Part shown: one piece after another, positions 45,452 to 54,502 of the stretch | Position numbering within the stretch: position 1 is the first letter of the stretch | Layout: every line of letters begins with the position of its first letter | Assembly (NCBI RefSeq): GCF_000159995.1 | Contig: NZ_GG700643.1 | Location: 923,195-987,194 of the forward strand | Direction of reading: 5' to 3' | From: Alloprevotella tannerae ATCC 51259 | GTDB lineage: Bacteria; Bacteroidota; Bacteroidia; Bacteroidales; Bacteroidaceae | DNA: 64,000 nucleotides | Notes under the pieces: model-generated | Seen by the model: the letters and a program-made list of their open reading frames with translations, nothing else | What the model was told of the DNA's origin: nothing | Database searches by the model: none | Program-made: the position numbers and the translations under genes

Positions 45452-45841
45452 ATGGAAGGAAGAGCACGCTATAACGACGTAGAATTAGCAGAGTTTAAGC
45501 AATTGATTGAGGAGAAGCTCAAGTTAGCAACGCGGGAGTATGACCAACTGATGGACAGCTTGATGAACCGCGGTAGCAACGACGTAGTCGATACATCTCC
45601 GACCTACAAGACGCTTGAAGAAGGCTCTGCCGTGCAGAGCAAGGAGGAAATGACCAATATGGCAGCCCGCCAATTGAAGTTTATCCAAGGCCTGCAGTCT
45701 GCGCTGGTGCGCATTGACAATAAGACCTATGGCATTTGTCGCGTTACGGGCAAACTCATCCCGAAAGAACGCCTGCGCGCCGTGCCTCATGCTACAACAA
45801 GCATTGAGGGGAAGATGCAAGAGAAGAAAAATAAAATCTGA
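45452..45841 (+). CDS. TraR/DksA-family protein with degenerate zinc finger
   Basis: 129 residues from the ATG at 45452 (MEGRARYNDVELAEFKQLI). It has the DksA/TraR layout: a coiled-coil N-terminal half with an acidic tip (NDVVDTSPTYKTLEEGS) and a C-terminal finger. The finger reads YGICRVTGKLIPKERLRAVPHAT, so only the first of the four usual Cys remains. Similar Cys-poor members are, as I recall, normal in Bacteroidetes. It probably binds the RNA polymerase secondary channel. It sits 51 bases after ileS and 11 before lspA. Confidence 0.85.
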   Translation: MEGRARYNDVELAEFKQLIEEKLKLATREYDQLMDSLMNRGSNDVVDTSPTYKTLEEGSAVQSKEEMTNMAARQLKFIQGLQSALVRIDNKTYGICRVTGKLIPKERLRAVPHATTSIEGKMQEKKNKI

Positions 45842-45852
45842 ATCTCCGGCAG

Positions 45853-46569
45853 ATGAGCAACTCGAAACAATCGAGAGAAACGATGGGACACAACCTTTCG
45901 TCCGAATCCGCTTTACCTTCTCGCCTGTCTGTCCGCACTTTGTGGTGGATGTCCGGCGGTATCATCCTCATTGTCTTGATCCTCGATCAACTTATAAAGT
46001 TCAAGGTCAAGACCGGAATGCTGCTTTACCAGTCACACGATGTGACGAGTTGGTTTAAGATCCTCTTTACCGAGAACCAAGGAATGGCTTTCGGCATGGA
46101 CTTTATTGGCACGATGCTGCTCACGCTCTTTCGCGTCGTGGCCATCTGCTTCTTTGTCGGTCTTTTGGCCAAGGCAATTCGGCGGCGGCTTCCCGCAGGA
46201 CTGATTATCTGCCTTTCTATGGTGATTGCAGGCGCTGCCGGCAATATCATCGATAATTGTTTTTATGGCTTGATCTTTACGGCGAGTCCGCTCGAAGGCA
46301 CTCCCGGTGCAACGCCAGCCGTACTTACCGCTTTTGGTGAGGGCAACGGTTCGTTTCTGACGGGCCACGTCGTCGATATGTTCTATTTTCCGCTGTTTAC
46401 CTGGCCCGATTGGGTGCCTTTCTTAGGCGGAAAAGTCTTTTTTAATGCGATCTTCAATTTTGCTGATGCATCGATCTCTTGCGGTGCAGTAGCGATCCTT
46501 ATCTTTTATTGGCGTTTCCTTACCGGAAAACCTCGCGCAGCGGTTAGCAATGCGTCCGATGATAAATAA
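45853..46569 (+). CDS. lspA: Lipoprotein signal peptidase (signal peptidase II)
   Basis: 238 residues, with four hydrophobic segments. It cleaves prolipoprotein signal peptides in the inner membrane. Catalytic aspartates are visible in GNIIDN (about 137) and NFADASIS (about 211), and LILDQLIKF and NQGMAFGMDF are family motifs. It is longer than the roughly 160 residues of E. coli LspA because of a 30-residue polar N-terminus and an insertion between the Asp motifs, as in other Bacteroidetes. It lies 11 bases after the DksA-like gene and 6 bases before the DUF4296 gene. Confidence 0.94.
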   Translation: MSNSKQSRETMGHNLSSESALPSRLSVRTLWWMSGGIILIVLILDQLIKFKVKTGMLLYQSHDVTSWFKILFTENQGMAFGMDFIGTMLLTLFRVVAICFFVGLLAKAIRRRLPAGLIICLSMVIAGAAGNIIDNCFYGLIFTASPLEGTPGATPAVLTAFGEGNGSFLTGHVVDMFYFPLFTWPDWVPFLGGKVFFNAIFNFADASISCGAVAILIFYWRFLTGKPRAAVSNASDDK

Positions 46570-46575
46570 TGACGA

Positions 46576-47478
46576 ATGCGGCAATTAGGCAGTAGTAATA
46601 TCAAGCATTGTTTGTCCGTCTCGACACGTATAAGTCGCGGCGGACTCTTCTTGCTTATAGTGCTGCTGTTGTTTTCTGCCTGTAAGAATCGTCGCCCTGC
46701 CGGTGTTTTGTCGGAAGGTAAGATGGCCAATTTGTTGTATGACTATCACGTAGCCTTAGCCTTGGGGCAATCAAATTCCGATAGTGCAGACATCAATACG
46801 CGTCTCTATACGGATGCTGTCTTGCGGAAATATAATCTTACGCAGGCAGACTTCAATCGGTCGATGGAGTATTATTCACGGCATAGCGATGCACTGCTGG
46901 CTGTTTATCGCATTGTAAATGCGCGCTTCGGCACGATGGAGAATGGCGGAGGCGCTGATATGCCCGGCTCCGATGGCATTAACTATTGGCGCGGGGCATC
47001 CGGCTACTTGCTTTCTTCAGTAGCTAATAATCGTATAACTTTCAGTCAGCCGTCCGATACTGCTTTTCATGCCGGCGACCAACTGGCTTGGAGTTTTGAG
47101 TCGCATTGGATCGGGCGAGAAGGCGAGCGCAATGCGCTGGCCGTTCTTTATGTGCGCTACGTTGGCGACTCTGTTGCCACTTTCAGTGCTCCTGTGCTTA
47201 ATGATGGTAGGCAAACGCTGACGCTCACCCTTGCGCCGCGCGCCGTGAAGCAGGTTGAAGGCTTCGTACTATTGCAGCCTGCCTCTTCCCCCACTATTGT
47301 TCAAAAAATGATGTTGCTGTCTCCACGCCTTGCGCGTGTGCCTGCCTCTGTACCCACGCCGGCTTCAGAGCCATCGCGGCCCGCTGAGCCGGTGAGCGAT
47401 ACCACTTTCCATTCGATTGACGAAGCTTCTACGTCGTCGCCCGCCTATGGGCCATCTAAGCGATATGTAAGGCCGTAA
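46576..47478 (+). CDS. DUF4296 lipoprotein
   Basis: 300 residues. A polar start precedes a hydrophobic signal and lipobox (LIVLLLFSAC, Cys at about 36). The DUF4296 signature follows: PAGVLSEGKMANLLYDYHVALALG and the helical LYTDAVLRKYNLTQADFNRSMEYYSRH. The last 60 residues are Pro/Ser-rich and low-complexity. Function unknown. In Bacteroidetes this family lies directly downstream of lspA, as here, so it may be an envelope protein matured by LspA (inference). Confidence 0.82.
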   Translation: MRQLGSSNIKHCLSVSTRISRGGLFLLIVLLLFSACKNRRPAGVLSEGKMANLLYDYHVALALGQSNSDSADINTRLYTDAVLRKYNLTQADFNRSMEYYSRHSDALLAVYRIVNARFGTMENGGGADMPGSDGINYWRGASGYLLSSVANNRITFSQPSDTAFHAGDQLAWSFESHWIGREGERNALAVLYVRYVGDSVATFSAPVLNDGRQTLTLTLAPRAVKQVEGFVLLQPASSPTIVQKMMLLSPRLARVPASVPTPASEPSRPAEPVSDTTFHSIDEASTSSPAYGPSKRYVRP

Positions 47479-47564
47479 GGGGAGCGCACCTCCTATTATA
47501 TATGGTCTTCGCTTGCTGCGAATTGTCCGAGCAAACCACCTTTTTATTTTCACCCTTCACTTTT

Positions 47565-47798
47565 ATGAAACGCATAGCCGTAAGTCGTTTGCACTTACCC
47601 GATGGGACAATTCTTCGCAACCAAGTGATCGAAATTCAGCCACATACGGCCGATCATCCGCCGCTTGTGGGTGGCGGATGGGTAGATTGCGGCCATTGTT
47701 CCGTACGCTTTTACCCGCTTACCGAAGAGTTGGCTTGCACAAAATGGTTTGGCGGCGATTTCTATTGGGATACGCTGTCAGAAGAACTTTCAATTTAA
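47565..47798 (+). CDS. Small conserved hypothetical protein (77 aa)
   Basis: 77 residues from the ATG at 47565 (MKRIAVSRLHLPDGTILRNQVIEI), chosen over an upstream start because the upstream 21 codons look non-coding. It is soluble and beta-rich, and ends TKWFGGDFYWDTLSEELSI. I recall similar small genes after lspA-DUF4296 in other Bacteroidales, which argues for a real gene. No function known. Confidence 0.68.
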   Translation: MKRIAVSRLHLPDGTILRNQVIEIQPHTADHPPLVGGGWVDCGHCSVRFYPLTEELACTKWFGGDFYWDTLSEELSI

Positions 47799-47942
47799 GA
47801 CCAATCGCTCAATTCGATTGGCCGGTAAGTGGCTTTTTGCCCGCGTGAGGCTTAAAAAGCCATATTTGTATCCGGTTAAAGCAAATTATCCTCCTCTTCT
47901 CGCAGTCGATCGCCAGTATTTCCTTGAGGCTGAGCTTACAAC

Positions 47943-47988
47943 TAAAATAAGGTAGCTAAAGTTCGCAGAACCGAACCTTAGCTACCTT
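47943..47988. terminator. Bidirectional terminator
   Basis: AAGGTAGCTAA (47949-47959) pairs with TTAGCTACCTT (47978-47988), with further pairing inside. The minus strand continues TTATTTTAG. It lies between convergent genes ending at 47798 and 48010. Confidence 0.75.
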
Positions 47989-48009
47989 GCGTATGAAGAG
48001 CAAGCGGCG

Positions 48010-49149
48010 TTATTCAATCTTGCCTTTCCATTCACCCTTTACAGTATGGCCCTTCGCATCCTTGAGATTAAATTTCAAGTGTAGCTCTGACGAGTCGGCG
48101 TTTCCGCTCAACACTTCTATCTCGCCTCCAACAAGAGGTGCCTTGTAGGCATAATTCCACGTAAACCAGCAACCCAGATCTACGCGAGAGCCTTCGGGCG
48201 TCTTCACTCTCCAGGCCGGCTCGGCGCTCAGTTCGTGGCTGTTGATGTTTTCCCAATCGATTTTTGGCAACACCGGATACTTACCGGCCGGAATCTGCTT
48301 CGTGCCCGGATATTTCTCATTATCGATCAGCAGATAAAGGTCAAGGCAGGTCGCGTAGCTATCATCGGTATACAATTGCAAGTAAACTTCAGTTTTGTTT
48401 TTAATGCCGAAGCGGCCAATGCCATAGTCTGTTGCCATACCATATTTCTTATTGCCGAAAACCAAGGTCGTATCGGCCGCGAGCTTGCTTTCCGGAAGCG
48501 GGAGCGTATCGGCAGGTGCTATTTCGCCGGAGTTGTTGTCAATGACGAGCATTCCTTTATAAGATGCTTTAAGCGTAGAGCCATCGACGCAGGTAAAGTC
48601 GCCTTCGAGCGTATATTTCCTGTTTTCCATCGGCGTAATGGTCAGCGTTCCGCCGTTAATGAGTTTGATGTCCATTGGGTCTTGGGCGGAGTTCAGCGTG
48701 CCTAAGAAAGTATTGGCAGCCTCGCCGTTTTCGTTGCGTATGCCCGGATAGAATTTGCTGCTCTCAGGTTCGTTCGGATCTCCTATGGTGAAAGTTCCTA
48801 TAGGCGCGCTCAGCTGCTTGATGTTCACGGTGTCTGCCTTCCCGAGAAGCGTTATGTAGAGCTTTGACATCGGCATCGTGGTATTGTCGCCAAAGATGTT
48901 GGTAGAGAGTTCAAGCAGATAAACGGCCGTGTTCGACTGTTGGTCGCGATGTACAAAGCTACCTACGCCCGACTTGAACGTCATCTCTTGATTCTCGCCC
49001 GTATTAAACGTAACGTCGGCTACGTCTTTGACCGGAATGACAATGGACGTCCCATCGTTCTTTGTTACTTTCATATTGTAAACGGGTTGTGCCATTGCTG
49101 CGGTGGTAATGAGTGCCAACGCTGCTGAAAGTAATGTTTTCTTCTTCAT
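48010..49149 (-). CDS. Secreted protein of unknown function with duplicated beta domain
   Basis: 379 residues with a signal peptide (MKKKTLLSAALALITTAAMAQ). A short N-terminal motif (YNMKVTKNDGTSIVIPVKDVADVTF) is common at the start of Bacteroidales surface proteins. Two similar beta domains follow. Each begins with a strand set such as YLLELSTNIFGDN...LYITLLGK or VYLQLYTDDSY...LDLYLLID and continues with a GTF/GKY segment. No sorting-like C-terminus is seen. Promoter about 230 bases upstream (49390-49421). Function unknown. Confidence 0.7.
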   Translation of the reverse strand: MKKKTLLSAALALITTAAMAQPVYNMKVTKNDGTSIVIPVKDVADVTFNTGENQEMTFKSGVGSFVHRDQQSNTAVYLLELSTNIFGDNTTMPMSKLYITLLGKADTVNIKQLSAPIGTFTIGDPNEPESSKFYPGIRNENGEAANTFLGTLNSAQDPMDIKLINGGTLTITPMENRKYTLEGDFTCVDGSTLKASYKGMLVIDNNSGEIAPADTLPLPESKLAADTTLVFGNKKYGMATDYGIGRFGIKNKTEVYLQLYTDDSYATCLDLYLLIDNEKYPGTKQIPAGKYPVLPKIDWENINSHELSAEPAWRVKTPEGSRVDLGCWFTWNYAYKAPLVGGEIEVLSGNADSSELHLKFNLKDAKGHTVKGEWKGKIE

Positions 49150-49389
49150 AATCAGTTAGTTTAAATATTAAAAATGGTAGGTTAGAGACTGACTTTAAAG
49201 CTGCCGCCCATCGATAAGTTGATGTAAGCAGGTACAGCTTAATCCGGTAGTGGATAATAGGAGTGGGGGCGCGCTATCTGAATCGTGGATTTCAGCGAAT
49301 GTGCCAAAAACCATCCATATAGTAGAAAGTTGTTTCGTTGCAAAGGGGTTTTTAGTTATATATGATCAGGCAGTGATCTCTTTTGATGA

Positions 49390-49421
49390 CAAAATTAAAT
49401 AAGGAGTCTTTTGTTCCCAAA
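49390..49421 (-). promoter_or_regulatory. Promoter with a long leader for the 48010-49149 gene
   Basis: On the minus strand TTTG (49418-49421), 20 bases, then TAATTTTG (49390-49397), a full match to the Bacteroidetes consensus. It gives a leader of about 230 nt. The gap 49150-49670 has no gene. Confidence 0.6.
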
Positions 49422-49670
49422 TTTTGAGATGATTTTTTTGCTTTTCTTTGTGCTATTATCTGAATTAGTTGCTGTAAGGGCTTAAGTCCAACCTCTTTGT
49501 TTGTTGCAATTCATACTGCAAACTTAGAGATTTGGCTTTAAGGTTATGCGGAAGTAAGTAATTTTTTCAAGTTGACAAATAGACGCGTAAACTTGTTAGA
49601 TGTCCGGCAATTTTTTTGTGCGTGCAGTTGGGTGGATATGCTTGTACACTTGATGCAAACCATATAATAA

Positions 49671-49699
49671 TTGCCTTGTAGTTTTAGTCTACAAGGCAA
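49671..49699 (-). terminator. Terminator of the leucine-rich-repeat gene
   Basis: A perfect 11-bp stem TTGCCTTGTAG (49671-49681) / CTACAAGGCAA (49689-49699), followed on the minus strand by TTATTATATG. Confidence 0.65.
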
Positions 49700-49720
49700 C
49701 TATCATTATCGTATGTCATA

Positions 49721-51181
49721 TTATAAGCGTACTTTGTGTATAGTGTTGCCAATGCGCACAATATAAATGCCTTTAGCCAATGTGGACAAACTATACGATG
49801 TATTCAGTGTGCCTTGCGCCACCACCTGACCATTGACTGCATACACAACATAATGAATGGGAGCAGAAAGTTTTTGAGGCGTCTCTATGACAAGTTTGCC
49901 ATCTCTTCCATACACCTTACAAGGCTCGTTGTTGTCCATCTTAGGCGAAACGATTCCGGTTGGGAACTTGTCTGTTTCAATGATGTTCGTGAAGTAGTTC
50001 CAGCCGAAAGCCTGCCGATATTTTTCTCCCGAACCGATGGGAACGTAGAGAGGAACATCGTTCGGCGTATATCCGTGAAATGGTCCATCACCGGGATTAT
50101 CCATGTCTTCTGCACAATAAGGAGGTATTGGTGCAAGGGAATATATTTTTTTTATGTATTTCCAATTTGCACAACTTCCTCCACCCAAATATTCCAACGA
50201 AGCAGGGAAAACGATGGAATCAATTGCACAGTACCATAAAGCATCCTGCTCTATGTGTTTTAGTCCTTCCGGCAAGTCTATCGGTTTAAGTTTTACATCG
50301 CCTGCGAAAGCGTCAACTCCAATTTCTATTATAGACTTGGGAATATTCACCTTTTCAAGCAAAGGACACCAGGAAGCAAAAGAGCTGGGAATTTTTGTAA
50401 TGTGATTGGGAATATAAATTTCTTTCAGATAGGGACACATAGAAAAAAGAAATCCGGGTAATTCATTTAGGGAAGCAGGTATTATCACTTTTTTTATATT
50501 ACAGCCGGCAAAGGCACCTTGCTCGATTTTCTCCAATCCCTCTGGCAAGTTTACTTCCTCTATTCTTGTGTTGTAGAAAGCTGATTCGCCAATAACTTTA
50601 AGTGTAGAGGGTAACACCAATTTCTTGAAGCATTGGCAATTTATAAAGCATTGTGGTGGAATAGACGTGATCCCATCCGGGATAATCAAAGGATCGGTAC
50701 TTAACCAATGGCAGCTTGAAAAACTGAAACGACCAAGCTTTCTCAAACTTTTGGGGAGGTTTATTTGTTCTAATTTCATCCTTGAGAAAGCAAAGTCTCC
50801 AATTTCCTGAATTCCCTCAGGAAGGATGATGTGGCGGAGTGGGAGGTAAACCACGCCCTGATACGCTCTCGGGTCATCAATAACCTGCCTATCAGCCTTA
50901 TAAAGTGCACGCGTAGGTATCTTATTGTTTTCTACTTGCGCATGCTCCAGGTTCAGCACAGTAAGTTTCCCCTCAAAGCTGCATTTCCACATCGTTGTAA
51001 AATCAGCTTCATTGATTGGTCCATGTACGATTAATGAATCGATTTTGTCCCATTTTTCCCCCAAGACCTGCTCCAATTCTCCGTACTTGCTCACGTGGGC
51101 ATTAAAGAAATTCACTTGCCCAAAGATTTTTTGTGAGCAGACAAGCGCCAAAGCGGCTAACAAAAGTATCGTTCTCTTCAT
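49721..51181 (-). CDS. Secreted leucine-rich-repeat protein (BspA/LRR_5 type)
   Basis: 486 residues. Signal peptide MKRTILLLAALALVCSQKIFG. About residues 110-340 hold some ten BspA-like (LRR_5) repeats of about 23 residues with the pattern LPEGIQEIGDFAFSxxxL. These are found in surface proteins that bind host matrix or other bacteria. The C-terminal 70 residues (VYGRDGKLVIETPQ ... YAVNGQVVAQGTL ... GIYIVRIGNTIHKVRL) look like a type IX sorting domain, so it is probably surface-exposed. It stands alone. CAAATATA near 51361 (TATATTTG on the minus strand) may be its promoter element. Confidence 0.85.
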   Translation of the reverse strand: MKRTILLLAALALVCSQKIFGQVNFFNAHVSKYGELEQVLGEKWDKIDSLIVHGPINEADFTTMWKCSFEGKLTVLNLEHAQVENNKIPTRALYKADRQVIDDPRAYQGVVYLPLRHIILPEGIQEIGDFAFSRMKLEQINLPKSLRKLGRFSFSSCHWLSTDPLIIPDGITSIPPQCFINCQCFKKLVLPSTLKVIGESAFYNTRIEEVNLPEGLEKIEQGAFAGCNIKKVIIPASLNELPGFLFSMCPYLKEIYIPNHITKIPSSFASWCPLLEKVNIPKSIIEIGVDAFAGDVKLKPIDLPEGLKHIEQDALWYCAIDSIVFPASLEYLGGGSCANWKYIKKIYSLAPIPPYCAEDMDNPGDGPFHGYTPNDVPLYVPIGSGEKYRQAFGWNYFTNIIETDKFPTGIVSPKMDNNEPCKVYGRDGKLVIETPQKLSAPIHYVVYAVNGQVVAQGTLNTSYSLSTLAKGIYIVRIGNTIHKVRL

Positions 51182-51600
51182 AAGGTTTGTGGTTTTATGA
51201 TATAGTCCGCAGGATTCCGGTCAAATGCCGTGTTTCCACGCCTTTTCTTCCTTGATCGGTAAGCTTTGTCGTCTTGTTTTTAAGGGTTTTCAGGCGGCAA
51301 ATAGGGGGAGCTTTACTGTTAGCTCGCGGAAAGATGCGCAGCTATAGGTGTTTTATGACGCAAATATATTGTGAAAACAGCACTTTTGAAAGTTTAAATC
51401 TTATTTTTTTTAGTATGAAAGTTATTCCGAGTCCTTATTCTTTTGCGCGTCATCGTAAGCTTGTCTTTACGGTGCATAACGCTTTGCGTCGTACAAGTGA
51501 GTCTGCCTCAAAAACCGATGCAGATAATCAAGCCGTTTATGGGGTCTCAATGGGGTTTGTAAGTAATTGTATTTCAGAGATTATAGAAGTCCCAAAACTT

Positions 51601-51711
51601 TCACCTAAGAAAAGAAAAACTTTCTTATAGGACAATTTTTTTGTCTTAGGAGACAATTTTTCCGATCATAGGAGAAAGTTTTTACTTTCACCTAAGCAAA
51701 TTTTTACGGGG
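51601..51711. repeat. Tandem array F (TTAGGAGA family)
   Basis: About five units of 19-22 bp. An inverse core CCTAAG lies at about 51604, TAGG cores start at 51628, 51647 and 51669, and an inverse CCTAAG lies at 51691. Tails are AATTTTT-rich. It ends with the same CTAAGCAAATTTTT plus G-run sequence as array E, 11 kb away. It lies in a gap (51182-51883) with no convincing gene. Confidence 0.8.
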
Positions 51712-51883
51712 ATAAGGCGGGGTTAAAGTGCTCTTATAATGTATTGAAAATAAGGCAGATGTTTGTCTTTTAAGTCGAGGTCTTTTTCGCCCATGTGCAG
51801 CACCGGTCGGCCCTTGCCTTTTAGCCATTGGGGCATCAATGGTTATTATTCATTCCATCTTACAGCCATGGTGGATTTATCCC

Positions 51884-51967
51884 TTAATTCTGCAGCATAT
51901 ATTCTTGTGAGAACTCCAAGTGTCTGAGAAACAAAGTTCTCAAAACACTTGGATATGTCAGAAATTT
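51884..51967 (+). mobile_element. Solo left end of an IS1380-family element
   Basis: 84 bp that match the left end of the IS1380 element at 54733-54816 in the same orientation, with four differences. It includes the terminal inverted repeat (CTGCAGCATATATTCTTG) and the internal hairpin built on CCAAGTG...CACTTGG. Beyond 51967 the similarity ends abruptly and no transposase follows. It is a relic, and its hairpin lies 140 bases downstream of the restriction gene stop. Confidence 0.85.
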
Positions 51968-52000
51968 TTCGTAACTTCACAGCAGTTAATTTTATAAATT

Positions 52001-52035
52001 TCCCCCGATTCTGCCCGTGATGGGTCGTTCGGGGG
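52001..52035 (-). terminator. Probable terminator of the restriction-modification operon
   Basis: CCCCCGA (52002-52008) pairs with TCGGGGG (52029-52035). The minus strand continues AAATTTATAAAATT. It lies 72 bases after the restriction endonuclease stop. Confidence 0.55.
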
Positions 52036-52107
52036 TTTCTATGTAAAGGTACAAATAATATATTACGCTGACAAACAATTAGTTAGATATTTACTGAATA
52101 TCCTAAA

Positions 52108-53211
52108 TTAGAGATTTAACTTGCTAATTATTTCATTCCATGCAGCCTGCTGAGGATATTTTACATTTTCATCATTCTTCATCAAATTAACGTAGTGTTC
52201 GATGAAATCTGAAGGATCACTCAGTAAGCGCAAGTAGTACTTTAGTGATGTGTACACACCGTTTACTATCACCTGAGATCCGTGTTTCCTCGCTATTGAT
52301 TTAATCTCTTCCTCAATAGGACTCCAATCTGCTTTACTCATATCTGCGGTGGTCAGGAGATAATACCGATTGGTATGCTGTGACATAAATTTGGTGTAGG
52401 CATGTTCAACTAAATCCTTGGTTATTTCGATATTGTGTTTGATTTCCACTCCTTCAAATGCCTCTCCATTGATGTCATTTATCTGTATGTCGCCAATTTG
52501 ACCTGATTGAGAATCCGCAGAAGTGTGAGATTCAAGAGGACACAATTGCTTATCATGAAAACGTGACACTTCTTTCATCATACATTCGTATGCCGCATAT
52601 ATGGCAAGTGTCGGAAGGCGAGATGCACCGTGTCCTATATATGGATAATCAAAGTGTTGGTGTAGTACCTCAATGATGTTTGAGATAGAAAGACTATGTG
52701 GCTTAGCTAAGTCAATGTTATGGCTATCTCTCTGCCTTATCAACAAGACAAAGAAATATGTAAGAATAGATTTCGCATCTACTCCGTTTGCCTGTACCTC
52801 ATTTATGAGTCGCAGGAAAGCGTTTTTCAGTGAGGTCGGCTTTATAGCCCCAGGATAATTCAAGTCATAAGGAACTTTCTGTTCGAGACTTCTTGTTAAC
52901 CATCCAGACTCAGCCATGGCAGGAAAGTTTTTCTCCTTAATAAAAGGAGTAATAAACTTCGAGTCAATAGTTCTTCCCGAAAAATTGCCAATATCTTTTT
53001 GATGATATCGGATGTCATCTTCAGGAACAACTATTTTGTGTGCCATCAGAGTTATAATTACTGCTAAAACAGCTTTATTGTTTTCTGCTTTATCAACAAT
53101 GGTTTCTATGTAGCCCTTTACTTCTTTGCTGAAAGTAAATGTCTCGTCGACATTCTGTATCTGCTCGGCAGAAGAATATGTGTCGTCGAGTATTTGTCTA
53201 TAATTTGTCAT
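52108..53211 (-). CDS. Type II restriction endonuclease (PD-(D/E)XK; possibly SacI-like)
   Basis: 367 residues. A plausible PD-(D/E)XK site is D241 (QIGDIQIND) with E256-I-K258 (GVEIKHN). The N-terminal half, with RTIDSKFITPFIKEKNFPAMAESGWLTRSL, faintly resembles SacI-family endonucleases (from memory, not searched). It would cut unmethylated DNA at a site protected by the adjacent m5C methyltransferase. Its ATG lies just 1 base after the methyltransferase stop, a tight coupling that normally lets methylation precede cutting. Restriction role is well supported by context. The recognition sequence cannot be read. Confidence 0.78.
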   Translation of the reverse strand: MTNYRQILDDTYSSAEQIQNVDETFTFSKEVKGYIETIVDKAENNKAVLAVIITLMAHKIVVPEDDIRYHQKDIGNFSGRTIDSKFITPFIKEKNFPAMAESGWLTRSLEQKVPYDLNYPGAIKPTSLKNAFLRLINEVQANGVDAKSILTYFFVLLIRQRDSHNIDLAKPHSLSISNIIEVLHQHFDYPYIGHGASRLPTLAIYAAYECMMKEVSRFHDKQLCPLESHTSADSQSGQIGDIQINDINGEAFEGVEIKHNIEITKDLVEHAYTKFMSQHTNRYYLLTTADMSKADWSPIEEEIKSIARKHGSQVIVNGVYTSLKYYLRLLSDPSDFIEHYVNLMKNDENVKYPQQAAWNEIISKLNL

Positions 53212-53212
53212 C

Positions 53213-54496
53213 TTATAATAATTGTCTTTTTATTTCATTTCCTATTGCTTCAATCATGCTTACACACACAGAGTTCCCTAATTGCTTGTATTGAGTTCCA
53301 ACAGCACTAATGCGAACAAAATTGTTAGGGAAACCCATTATGCGCCAGCACTCATTAATGGTAAGTTTCCTGACACGATTGTCCTTTGTCAGAACAAAGA
53401 ATCTACCAGATGATTCCTGTGACGGGAGTGTCGGATGTGTACCATAAATAGAGTAAATCCTATTTGGTTGTTTGTGAACTCTTGAAAGATGTTCTGTACC
53501 AGGGCGAACGCCAGCCTTTCTGATGGCTTTGTTTCTATACCCTGCAAATATCAAACCTGCTTGAGTCTGATGGGTTTCTTCGAGCAAAGTGTATTCAGAG
53601 GGATCTAAATACTCGAAATCACCAGATTCGTCTAAGAAGTCAACTAATGGCTTTCTCGGTTGTTTAACCAACCTTGAAAAAACAAATGGCTGTTTCAAAG
53701 AACCAATGATGATTATTCTTTCTCTGTTCTGTGGAACTCCGAAATCAGCAGCATTTAGAATTTTCCATTCAGTATGATATCCAAGTTCCTTTAATTTCTC
53801 CAAAATAACTTCAAGTGTGCGTCCCCCGTCGTGATACTGTAAATGTTTCACGTTCTCTAAGAAAACAACAGAAGGATGTTTTCTTTCTAATATTTGACAA
53901 ACATCAAAGAAAAGAGTGCCTCGTGTGTCTGCAAATCCTTTTTGCTTACCAGAAATGCTGAATGGCTGACATGGAAAACCAGCACACAAGACATCAAAAT
54001 TATCTGGAATATAACTTTTTGTAGATTCCTTTGTAATATCGCCAAAAGGCATCTCTCCATAGTTTGCCAAATATGTTTGTTGAGCATTTGGCTCAAATTC
54101 AGAAGAGTAGACACATCTGCCTCCTATTCTTTGCAAGGCAAGTCTGAATCCACCTACACCAGCAAATAAATCTATAAATTTGAAATCTGTTTGCTTTGGT
54201 GCCGAAAAAGGAATATTAAATAAATCTTGGAAGAGGCTATACTGAAGAGGATTCTCAGCAACCATGTTGAGATATTCTTCTGTAATCTCAATATTCCCTT
54301 TTTTGTATTCTAAGAATTCTTTAAGCAATAGTAATATCTCATTTCTATCCTCATCTTCATATTTGCCAGTTGCCTTGATGGAATGTAATTTATGGCTTAT
54401 GACAGCCATGGCATTCTCATACGAGGTTTCATCATAAATCTTAACTCCACCATCTATGGCGGAGGGAAAGTTTTCCATATTGATTTTACTTGTCAT
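53213..54496 (-). CDS. DNA (cytosine-5-)-methyltransferase
   Basis: 427 residues. All main m5C motifs are visible: FIDLFAGVGGFRLAL (about 107-121, motif I), GFPCQPFS with catalytic Cys176 (motif IV), FLENVKHL with Glu214 (motif VI), VPQNRERI (motif VIII) and QLGNSV near the C-terminus (motif X). The N-terminal 100 residues are an extra helical region with no motif. It protects the host DNA from the linked endonuclease. It lies 6 bases after the XRE-type gene and 1 base before the endonuclease gene. AT-rich codon use differs from the chromosomal genes around, which suggests horizontal transfer. Confidence 0.95.
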   Translation of the reverse strand: MTSKINMENFPSAIDGGVKIYDETSYENAMAVISHKLHSIKATGKYEDEDRNEILLLLKEFLEYKKGNIEITEEYLNMVAENPLQYSLFQDLFNIPFSAPKQTDFKFIDLFAGVGGFRLALQRIGGRCVYSSEFEPNAQQTYLANYGEMPFGDITKESTKSYIPDNFDVLCAGFPCQPFSISGKQKGFADTRGTLFFDVCQILERKHPSVVFLENVKHLQYHDGGRTLEVILEKLKELGYHTEWKILNAADFGVPQNRERIIIIGSLKQPFVFSRLVKQPRKPLVDFLDESGDFEYLDPSEYTLLEETHQTQAGLIFAGYRNKAIRKAGVRPGTEHLSRVHKQPNRIYSIYGTHPTLPSQESSGRFFVLTKDNRVRKLTINECWRIMGFPNNFVRISAVGTQYKQLGNSVCVSMIEAIGNEIKRQLL

Positions 54497-54502
54497 CGCA
54501 GT

